Below, one piece after another: positions 1 through 4,511 of a DNA stretch of 5,902 nt (positions are counted from its first letter, which is position 1; each line of letters starts with the position of its first letter). The stretch comes from Chloroflexota bacterium. Its GTDB lineage: Bacteria; Chloroflexota; Anaerolineae; Anaerolineales; Villigracilaceae. The stretch is taken from contig JACPVB010000219.1 in NCBI GenBank assembly GCA_016191985.1, forward strand, positions 1 to 5,902, written 5' to 3'. The position numbers and the translations under genes are program-made. The notes below the pieces were generated by a model. The model saw nothing but the letters and a program-made list of their open reading frames with translations. It searched no databases and was not told where the DNA came from.

Positions 1-1
1 G

Positions 2-145
2 CAGGGGGAAGCGCAGGTCTTAATTCGCACGCAAATGCCTTGTGGCGCGCTCGCCGAATGCGGCATCTGTGCGGTGATGGTTGGGCAGCAATGGAAGATG
101 GCTTGCAAAGATGGCCCCGTTTTTGATTGGAAGGAATTGTTATAA
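2..145 (+). CDS. pyrK: PyrK-like dihydroorotate dehydrogenase electron-transfer subunit, C-terminal end (partial)
   Basis: Only the last 47 codons are present; the gene enters from the left edge in the frame starting at position 2 and stops at TAA 143-145. The fragment carries four cysteines at fragment residues 14, 20, 23 and 35 (PCGALAECGIC ... MACKDGPVFD), the pattern of the C-terminal [2Fe-2S] domain of PyrK. In that family the subunit passes electrons from dihydroorotate, through its FMN-containing PyrD partner, to FAD and NAD+ in pyrimidine synthesis in the cytoplasm. The 'CKDGPVF' ending after the last cysteine is the most telling part. The spacing here is C-x5-C-x2-C-x11-C, one residue longer in the first gap than the C-x4-C-x2-C I remember for Firmicute PyrK. 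A related ferredoxin-reductase-type subunit, such as a sulfhydrogenase gamma subunit, cannot be excluded because the FAD and NAD domains lie outside the window. Confidence 0.78.
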   Translation, partial: QGEAQVLIRTQMPCGALAECGICAVMVGQQWKMACKDGPVFDWKELL

Positions 146-178
146 AAAAGTACTGCAATATTTATATTGCAGTACTTT
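144..178 (-). terminator. Perfect 14-bp hairpin, intrinsic terminator for the minus-strand secreted-protein gene; may act both ways
   Basis: Arms 147-160 (AAAGTACTGCAATA) and 165-178 are exact reverse complements around a 4-base loop. Read on the minus strand, the hairpin ends in a run of six T (complement of 144-149), the form expected of an intrinsic terminator, and it lies 26 bases past the stop of the gene ending at 205. On the plus strand it starts one base after the PyrK stop codon but is followed only by TTTCGAG, so termination in that direction is less certain. The stem is AT-rich, so it is only moderately stable for its length. Confidence 0.75.
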
Positions 179-204
179 CGAGCGGTACAAAAGGGAATTT
201 GAAT

Positions 205-1146
205 TTAATACCAGATTCTAAACGATGTGGTGGTGGTTGCGCTCAACCCGTTGGAGCTGCAGGTAACGTCTGTGTAAATCAGGCTGCCGTAAGGCTGGTT
301 GGTGAAAGAGAGCGAGATGATGCCCACGCCGTTGGAATTGGTTGTGATGTTGGTCGACTCTGTGCGGCCATCCGGCCAGTGGACGATGGCCGTGCAGCCC
401 GAATTGGCAACCGGCTGCAGGTTTTGATCCTGCACGATCACAAAGATCAATTGCGTATCGGTTGCCAGCGTGACGGCTTTCCACGCAAAAGCGCGGACTT
501 GTAAATTGGTCGTAACCTGCGGCGAATTATCGATGGGTTTGACCGGAGCAAGCAGGCCGGGGTCTTCGCCCAATTTGTCAAAATAAATGCGCCCCAGGTC
601 AGAGACGACAACCCGCTGGCCTTCGGCCATCCAGGGCTGCCATTCGAGCCGCGCTTTTTCAAAATACTGCACGATCTTGTTTTCGTGATATTCAAACCCA
701 GAGATCGGGTAGCCGAATTGCCCCACGCCGCCATATTGATCGAAAAATTCCAGAAACGCAAAACAAACTGAAAAACCCGTTTCAGCATACGCCCGGCAGG
801 CGAATGAGTTGGTGACATTTAATGGGCCCGTTGAAACGTAAGTGAGCTGCCCGAGGAGAGTGAGTTGAACACGCTGGCCTTCAGGTTGGCCGCTCTGGTA
901 TTCGAACCGCGCGCGCTGAAAATATTGCACGGTTTTCCCGTCTTTGCCCGTAAATTCCTCGGTAATCGGGTATCCATATAAAAACGTGGCGTTGGGGTTG
1001 GCGCTGTAAAATTTAAAAAATTCCCCTTTCACGTTATGTCCGGTTTCGCTAAAGTACTTCGATTCCTGAGTTTGTGCGCGGACAGGTCCCCAACTTACGC
1101 TGAGCAGGCAAATCGCGACAATGAAAGCAAAGGATCGACGTAACAT
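205..1146 (-). CDS. Secreted protein with two YFxETGH/GYPI-type repeats and an Ig-like C-terminal domain
   Basis: The 313-residue protein starts with a clear signal peptide (RR, hydrophobic core FAFIVAICLLSVSWG, likely cut after Ala24 in VRA-Q), so it is exported. Two homologous blocks follow. Residues 31-103 contain YFSETGHNV, FLYGYPITEEF, VQYFQRARFEY and EGQRVQL.LLG. Residues 119-193 contain AYAETGFSV, FGYPISGFEY, VQYFEKARLEW and EGQRVVVSDLG. I recognise this repeat from secreted proteins of Chloroflexota and Actinobacteria, where it lies beside enzymatic or binding domains; its function is not established to my knowledge. Residues 210-313 look like an Ig-like/invasin-type beta domain (VIVQDQNLQPVANSGCTAIV, TNSNGVGIISLSF) with Cys251 and Cys296 as a possible disulfide. 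There is no catalytic motif, membrane anchor or sorting signal. The gene lies 124 bases after wecB on the same strand, with its own candidate promoters. The start is supported by the signal peptide and a weak GAGTGAG before ATG. Confidence 0.8.
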   Translation of the reverse strand: MLRRSFAFIVAICLLSVSWGPVRAQTQESKYFSETGHNVKGEFFKFYSANPNATFLYGYPITEEFTGKDGKTVQYFQRARFEYQSGQPEGQRVQLTLLGQLTYVSTGPLNVTNSFACRAYAETGFSVCFAFLEFFDQYGGVGQFGYPISGFEYHENKIVQYFEKARLEWQPWMAEGQRVVVSDLGRIYFDKLGEDPGLLAPVKPIDNSPQVTTNLQVRAFAWKAVTLATDTQLIFVIVQDQNLQPVANSGCTAIVHWPDGRTESTNITTNSNGVGIISLSFTNQPYGSLIYTDVTCSSNGLSATTTTSFRIWY

Positions 1147-1160
1147 AACTCACTCGTTTA

Positions 1161-1166
1161 ATTATA
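1161..1166 (-). promoter_or_regulatory. Consensus -10 box close to the secreted-protein gene
   Basis: The minus strand reads AGTATAATTAAACGAGTGAGTT and then ATG; TATAAT is a perfect -10 hexamer 14 bases before the start codon. No good -35 lies 16-19 bases upstream, where an A/T tract (complement of 1172-1179) is found instead. It would give a leader of only about 7-8 bases, so it may be secondary to the promoter at 1230-1258. The same GTATAAT core occurs at both ends of the divergent region at 3794-3884. Confidence 0.4.
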
Positions 1167-1229
1167 CTAAGAAAAAAAATGCCCGACATTACAAACAGCT
1201 ATCTTCATCAGAGGTATAAATTCACCCTC

Positions 1230-1258
1230 TTGATAACATTTTTGCCTTCATTTGACAA
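1230..1258 (-). promoter_or_regulatory. Candidate sigma-70-type promoter with extended -10 for the secreted-protein gene
   Basis: On the minus strand, TTGTCA (complement of 1253-1258, five of six matches to TTGACA) is followed by exactly 17 bases and TATCAA (complement of 1230-1235), preceded by TGT, an extended -10. Transcription would start near 1223, giving a leader of about 77 bases. I see no riboswitch or stable fold in that leader. The promoter lies just after the wecB stop, so the secreted protein could be made independently of wecCB, although no convincing terminator separates them. Confidence 0.45.
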
Positions 1259-1270
1259 TGGGGGAAAATA

Positions 1271-2419
1271 CTACATTGTGCGGGTCAACAGAGCCTGGAT
1301 GATTTTTTCGGCGGAGTGTCCATCGCCATAGGGATTGACTGCCCGGGACATCTCGGCATAGGCGGATTCATCCTCCAAAAGCCGCCTCGCTTCTTCGACG
1401 ATTTGCCTGGTTCCTGTTCCTACCAGCTTAAGCGTCCCCGCTTCGACTCCCTCCGGGCGTTCGGTCACCTCTCGCAGGACGAGGGTTGGGATGCCAAAAG
1501 CGGGCGCTTCCTCCTGAATCCCGCCGGAATCCGTCAGGATCAATGAGGCATGTTTCATCAAATGGACGAGCGGCAGGTAATCCAGCGGCGGCAGCAAAGT
1601 GATATGCTCCACGCCTTTGAGCAGGCGGTTGACGGGTTCCTGCACATTGGGGTTCAAATGCACGGGATATACAATTTCCACGCCCCCACGCCCCGCTAAT
1701 TCGATGAGCGCGTGGCAAATACTCTCGATGGGTTGACCAAAATTCTCACGACGATGAGCAGTTACCAAAACCAGGCGGCGGGAAACGAGCAACGAGTCTT
1801 TGCTTGTTACTTGTTTCTTGTTATTCACGCCTAATCTCTCAAGCAGTTCTTTGACTTCCCCCGGCTCTGACTGTTTTGCCACGAATTGCAGCGCGTCAAT
1901 GACGGTATTGCCCGTGACGACAATGGCCTTTTCGTCAACGCCTTCACGCAATAAATTTCCCTGCGACCATGCAGTGGGCGCAAAGTGCAGATCGGCAGTG
2001 ACGGTTGCCAGGCGGCGGTTGATTTCTTCGGGGAAGGGATGCCATTTGTTATGAGTCCGCAAACCGGCTTCGACATGGCCGAATTTGATCCGCCGGTAGA
2101 AGGCGAGTAGGGAAGTGGTGACGACTGTGGTCGTATCGCCAACTGCCAGCACCCAGTCCGGCTTGAAATCTGCCAGGACGGGGTCAAGATGTGTGAAGAT
2201 GTTCGCGCTGAGCTGCGCGAGGGATTGATCGTCGCGCATCAGGTCCAGGTCGTAATCAGGTTTGATCTCGAATAAATTCAAAACCTGGTCAAGCATTTGG
2301 CGGTGTTGGGCGGTGACGCAGACTCGCGATTCCACGCCCGGTGTTTGAGCCAGCAGGCGGACAATCGGCGCCATTTTCACGGCTTCCGGGCGTGTGCCAA
2401 AAACGGAGAGAATTTTCAA
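1271..2419 (-). CDS. wecB: UDP-N-acetylglucosamine 2-epimerase, non-hydrolysing (TTG start)
   Basis: Cytoplasmic enzyme of 382 residues that interconverts UDP-GlcNAc and UDP-ManNAc, feeding the WecC dehydrogenase next to it. Family signatures run in order over two Rossmann-like GT-B halves: FGTRPEAVKM (7-16), TAQHRQMLD (36-44), GDTTT (94-98), HVEAGLRT (115-122), PEEINR (130-135), TGNTVIDAL (169-177), VTAHRREN (219-226), YPVHLNPNV (251-259), LTDSGGIQEEAP (295-306) and REVTERPEG (316-324). Asp95, Glu117 and Glu131 sit at the numbers I recall for the E. coli catalytic residues, but the catalytic His is 222 rather than 213. That matches an insertion around residues 199-213, encoded by a repeat tract (1783-1823). 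The start is TTG; an in-frame TAA lies eight codons upstream and no ATG precedes the GTRPEA loop. The Shine-Dalgarno match is poor, so translation is probably coupled to wecC, which ends 14 bases earlier. Confidence 0.95.
   Translation of the reverse strand: MKILSVFGTRPEAVKMAPIVRLLAQTPGVESRVCVTAQHRQMLDQVLNLFEIKPDYDLDLMRDDQSLAQLSANIFTHLDPVLADFKPDWVLAVGDTTTVVTTSLLAFYRRIKFGHVEAGLRTHNKWHPFPEEINRRLATVTADLHFAPTAWSQGNLLREGVDEKAIVVTGNTVIDALQFVAKQSEPGEVKELLERLGVNNKKQVTSKDSLLVSRRLVLVTAHRRENFGQPIESICHALIELAGRGGVEIVYPVHLNPNVQEPVNRLLKGVEHITLLPPLDYLPLVHLMKHASLILTDSGGIQEEAPAFGIPTLVLREVTERPEGVEAGTLKLVGTGTRQIVEEARRLLEDESAYAEMSRAVNPYGDGHSAEKIIQALLTRTM
1783..1823. repeat. Heptamer repeat forming an imperfect palindrome inside wecB
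   Basis: On the plus strand two direct heptamers, AAACGAG and CAACGAG (1783-1796), are followed by a 6-base spacer TCTTTG and three heptamers CTTGTTA, CTTGTTT, CTTGTTA (1803-1823). The right-hand units are near reverse complements of the left-hand units: 11 of 14 positions pair between 1783-1796 and 1803-1816, and two more are G-T on this strand. The tract encodes wecB residues 199-213 (NNKKQVTSKDSLLVS), in the variable stretch before the VTAHRREN motif. The reading frame is kept. Confidence 0.8.
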
Positions 2420-2424
2420 GGTGC

Positions 2425-2465
2425 GATTCCGATTTACGATTTACGATTTTGGATTTCAGATTTGC
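2425..2465. repeat. GATTTNN heptamer tandem repeat across the wecC 3' end and wecC-wecB junction
   Basis: Five phased heptamers run from 2431 to 2465 on the plus strand: GATTTAC, GATTTAC, GATTTTG, GATTTCA, GATTTGC. A shortened unit, GATTCC, lies at 2425-2430. The tract encodes the last ten residues of WecC (SKSEIQNRKS), supplies its stop codon at 2434-2436, and fills the gap up to the wecB TTG. A KSxIxNxKS-like tail is what this repeat gives when translated on this strand, so the tail is probably not ancestral WecC sequence. Confidence 0.85.
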
Positions 2466-3762
2466 TGTCGCCAATGCGATGGAACACGAAGCCATGATTT
2501 TTCCACGCCTCGCTGTTCAAACCGTTGACTGTGTCCACGATGATCCGTGCATTTGTTATTTTTGCAATTTCCTGCGGAACCAAATTTGTGAATTCAGTAT
2601 GTTTAACCAGCAACACAATCGCGTCGGCGTCTTTCAAAGCGGACTCAAGCGAATCGGCCATACTGATTCCCCGCATCTTTGCGTCTGGTTTGAATGGTTC
2701 CCATGCTTTTACTTGCGCGCCCTGCTCTTGAAGAAGATGTATCACTTCATTGGCGGGGCTTTCGCGCAGGTCGTCTACATCAGGCTTGTAGGCAAGGCCA
2801 AGTGCGGCGATTTTTTTTCCACTTAATGAACCGAGCGCGCGTTTGACATTTTCCACAACAAAATGCGGCTGGGAATCGTTAACCTGCCGCGTATGATAAA
2901 TGAGCGGCGTGAGTTCGGGTGCGGCTTCCACGAAGAACCAAGGGTCCACGCTGATGCAATGTCCGCCGACGCCGGGGCCGGGGCTGAGGATTTTTACACG
3001 CGGATGCAAATTGGCGATGGAAATCGCTTCCCACACGTCTACGCCGAATTTATCGGCCAGGCGGGAGAACTCGTTGGCAATCGCAATGTTGACATCGCGG
3101 TAGGTGTTTTCCATCAGCTTGACCATTTCCGCGGTAGTCGCGTCGGTTTCGATGATCTGGCCTTTGACGAAGATGGAATACAAATCCCTGCCTGCCTGGG
3201 CGGATTCGGGAGTCACACCACCGATGACGCGAGCATTTTCGATCAGTTCGCGCAGGATCTGTCCGGGCAAAACCCGTTCGGGAGAATATGCCAAATGGAA
3301 ATCGCGCCCAGCTACCAGTCCGGAACGAGCGAGGATAGGAGTTATCAAATCCACGGTGGTGCGCGGGGGAGAGGTCGACTCGAGCACCACCAAGTTTCCC
3401 TTCCTCAAAAATGGCAGAATGGACTCGGCAGCAGAGATGACGGCGCGCATATCTGCCAGCTTGTATTTCACGCCGTTGTATTCGCCGAATTGGTTTTCCT
3501 GAAATGGGGTTGGAACGGCGATGATGAATGCGTCGGCTTCTTCGGGTTGTGTTGCGGCTTTGAAATTACCAGACCCGATGGCCTTTGTGACCGCATCGCG
3601 CAAGCCAGGCTCGTGGATGTGTATTTCACCCTTGTTGAGGGTTTCAATGATGTGGGGGTTGATGTCCATGCCGAGAACGTTGACCCCGTTCGCGGCGAAG
3701 GTGGATGCTGTAGGCAGGCCAATGTAGCCAAGCCCGATCACGCAGATTTTTTGAAATTTCAC
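2434..3762 (-). CDS. wecC: UDP-N-acetyl-D-mannosamine dehydrogenase (GTG start)
   Basis: The 442-residue cytoplasmic enzyme oxidises UDP-ManNAc with two NAD+ to UDP-ManNAcA, the step after WecB. It has the three domains of UDP-sugar 6-dehydrogenases: an N-terminal NAD domain with GLGYIG (10-15) and MDIN (32-35), SPERVLPG (160-167), a central domain with KLMENTYRDVNIA (215-227), and the catalytic loop GPGVGGHCISVDPWF with Cys269, then a C-terminal UDP-binding domain with LAYKPDVDDLRESP (323-336). 'NTYRDVNIA' and 'GGHCISVDPWF' fit WecC better than UDP-glucose dehydrogenase; UDP-GalNAc dehydrogenase (WbpO/TviB type) is the main alternative, made less likely by the adjacent wecB. The start is GTG, chosen because GGAG (complement of 3768-3771) lies 5 bases upstream, MKFQKICVIGLG is a typical N-terminus, and an in-frame stop lies six codons upstream. 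The last ten residues come from a heptamer repeat. Confidence 0.94.
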   Translation of the reverse strand: MKFQKICVIGLGYIGLPTASTFAANGVNVLGMDINPHIIETLNKGEIHIHEPGLRDAVTKAIGSGNFKAATQPEEADAFIIAVPTPFQENQFGEYNGVKYKLADMRAVISAAESILPFLRKGNLVVLESTSPPRTTVDLITPILARSGLVAGRDFHLAYSPERVLPGQILRELIENARVIGGVTPESAQAGRDLYSIFVKGQIIETDATTAEMVKLMENTYRDVNIAIANEFSRLADKFGVDVWEAISIANLHPRVKILSPGPGVGGHCISVDPWFFVEAAPELTPLIYHTRQVNDSQPHFVVENVKRALGSLSGKKIAALGLAYKPDVDDLRESPANEVIHLLQEQGAQVKAWEPFKPDAKMRGISMADSLESALKDADAIVLLVKHTEFTNLVPQEIAKITNARIIVDTVNGLNSEAWKNHGFVFHRIGDSKSEIQNRKS

Positions 3763-3793
3763 AGGGACTCCGGAAAGTTAGTTTAGCCCGATT

Positions 3794-3803
3794 ATTATAC
3801 AAC
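3794..3803 (-). promoter_or_regulatory. -10 region of the wecC-wecB promoter
   Basis: The minus strand reads GTTGTATAAT, a perfect TATAAT (complement of 3794-3799) that places transcription start near 3787, about 25 bases before the wecC GTG, leaving room for the GGAG ribosome site. No good -35 lies at 16-18 bases. The same ten bases occur on the plus strand at 3875-3884 in front of nfeD, so the two divergent promoters share one -10 sequence. Confidence 0.55.
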
Positions 3804-3851
3804 CTGCCCACCCGTTTCCATAAAACGACTTTTCAACCTTTTCACACGTAT

Positions 3852-3889
3852 ATTTGATTAACGCATGGCTTCTTGTTGTATAATCAAAT
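3852..3889. repeat. 9-bp perfect inverted repeat over the nfeD promoter, possible operator
   Basis: ATTTGATTA (3852-3860) and TAATCAAAT (3881-3889) are exact reverse complements, 20 bases apart. The left arm overlaps the candidate -35 (3854-3859) and the right arm overlaps the -10 (3879-3884). Half-sites about 29 bp apart centre to centre are near three helical turns, so a regulator could contact both on one face. No regulator gene is adjacent, so operator function is inferred only from position and symmetry. Confidence 0.4.
3854..3884 (+). promoter_or_regulatory. Promoter of the nfeD-slipin operon
   Basis: TATAAT at 3879-3884 is a perfect -10 and TTGATT at 3854-3859 is a four-of-six -35 with a long 19-base spacer. 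Transcription would begin near 3890-3892, right at the GGAGG ribosome site (3890-3894), so the leader would be only about 8 bases. Either the message is nearly leaderless or another promoter lies further upstream; I see no better one in the gap. Confidence 0.5.
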
Positions 3890-3898
3890 GGAGGAACA

Positions 3899-4495
3899 AT
3901 GGAATTTTTACTCGAACCGAACATAGCATATTTGATCTTGCTGGGTGGAATTTTATTAGGTTTGATGGCGCTCGTTTCACCAGGTACGGGTTTGTTTGAG
4001 GTGGGCGCGTTCTTTTGTTTTGCGCTGGCGGGCTATGCAGTTTATAACCTGGCTTTTAACTGGTGGGCGCTGATTATCCTTGCTTTAAGTATTGTGCCAT
4101 TCGTTTATGCCATTCGTAAACCGAAACGAGAATTATTCCTGGGCCTGTCCATTTTGCTGTTGGTGATCGGGTCCATATTTGTTTTCGTGGAAGATGGCTG
4201 GAAACCTGTGGTCAACCCATTTATTGCATTGATCGCTTCAGGCACGCTTGCGGCTTTTCTGTGGATCGCGGTCCGTAAATCTGTGCAGGCTGTCGGTGAA
4301 CGGCCCGCTCATGATATCGAGGCCTTGATCGGCAGGACCGGTGAAGCGCGCACAAAAATCCTGGAAGAAGGCAGTGTTTTTGTGGCAGGCGAAATGTGGT
4401 CGGCTAAAAGTAGTGATTCCATTCCTGCTGGAAGTCCAATTCGTGTGGTGCGTCGCGAGGGATTTATCCTCGTCGTAGAAAAAATCAATTCATAA
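3899..4495 (+). CDS. Short NfeD-family membrane protein (YbbJ-like) with C-terminal OB domain
   Basis: The 198-residue protein has about five hydrophobic segments (near 9-27, 31-50, 53-71, 79-97 and 107-125), then a soluble tail at 142-196 (LIGRTGEARTKI ... GEMWSAKS ... IPAGSPIRVVRREGFILVVEKI) that matches the NfeD C-terminal OB fold. The VSPGTGLFE stretch after the first segment is typical of NfeD membrane domains. The ClpP-like serine-protease domain of long NfeD proteins is missing, so this is the short form, thought to work as a partner of an SPFH protein rather than as a protease. The SPFH gene follows after 16 bases, which supports this. GGAGG at 3890-3894 is four bases before the ATG, giving a firm start. 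The cysteine and aromatic content of the membrane part is ordinary. The function is taken from the family and its neighbour; no reaction is assigned. Confidence 0.88.
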   Translation: MEFLLEPNIAYLILLGGILLGLMALVSPGTGLFEVGAFFCFALAGYAVYNLAFNWWALIILALSIVPFVYAIRKPKRELFLGLSILLLVIGSIFVFVEDGWKPVVNPFIALIASGTLAAFLWIAVRKSVQAVGERPAHDIEALIGRTGEARTKILEEGSVFVAGEMWSAKSSDSIPAGSPIRVVRREGFILVVEKINS

Positions 4496-4498
4496 CGG

Positions 4499-4504
4499 AA
4501 GGAG
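4499..4504 (+). promoter_or_regulatory. Ribosome binding site of the slipin gene
   Basis: AAGGAG lies in the 16-base gap between the nfeD stop and the slipin ATG at 4512, with a 7-base spacer. It is the best Shine-Dalgarno match in the window and fixes this start, which is also the one that keeps the N-terminal membrane segment. Confidence 0.8.
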
Positions 4505-4511
4505 AAATTTC

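Noticed and set aside
127..504. Plus-strand open frame of 125 codons running from the PyrK end into the secreted-protein gene
   Set aside because: It begins inside PyrK in another frame, crosses the terminator hairpin and is antisense to the signal-peptide gene; no ribosome site was seen.
1147..1223. Leader of the secreted-protein gene as a riboswitch
   Set aside because: Only an A/T tract and no conserved pairing pattern or known aptamer motif could be found by eye.
1211..1229. GAGG ... CCTC inverted repeat after wecB as its terminator
   Set aside because: The stem is only 4-5 bp with a bulge and an 11-base loop, and no T-tract follows on the minus strand.
1252..1280. Perfect TTGACA at 1252-1257 on the plus strand as an antisense promoter into wecB
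   Set aside because: No acceptable -10 at 16-18 bases (ATTGTG or CATTGT). The same bases are better explained as the -35 of the minus-strand promoter.
1783..1823. Reading the heptamer tract as a CRISPR-like array or a protein-binding iteron cluster
   Set aside because: Units are only 7 bases with no spacers, and the tract lies inside an intact enzyme gene.
1271..2419. wecB as a frameshifted or broken gene because of the repeat insertion and TTG start
   Set aside because: The frame is continuous through every family motif to a normal C-terminus, and TTG sits exactly at the expected N-terminus.
2863..3786. Long plus-strand open frame of 307 codons opposite wecC
   Set aside because: It lies antisense to an unmistakable wecC, contains no recognisable motif, and reads as composition-driven translation of the opposite strand.
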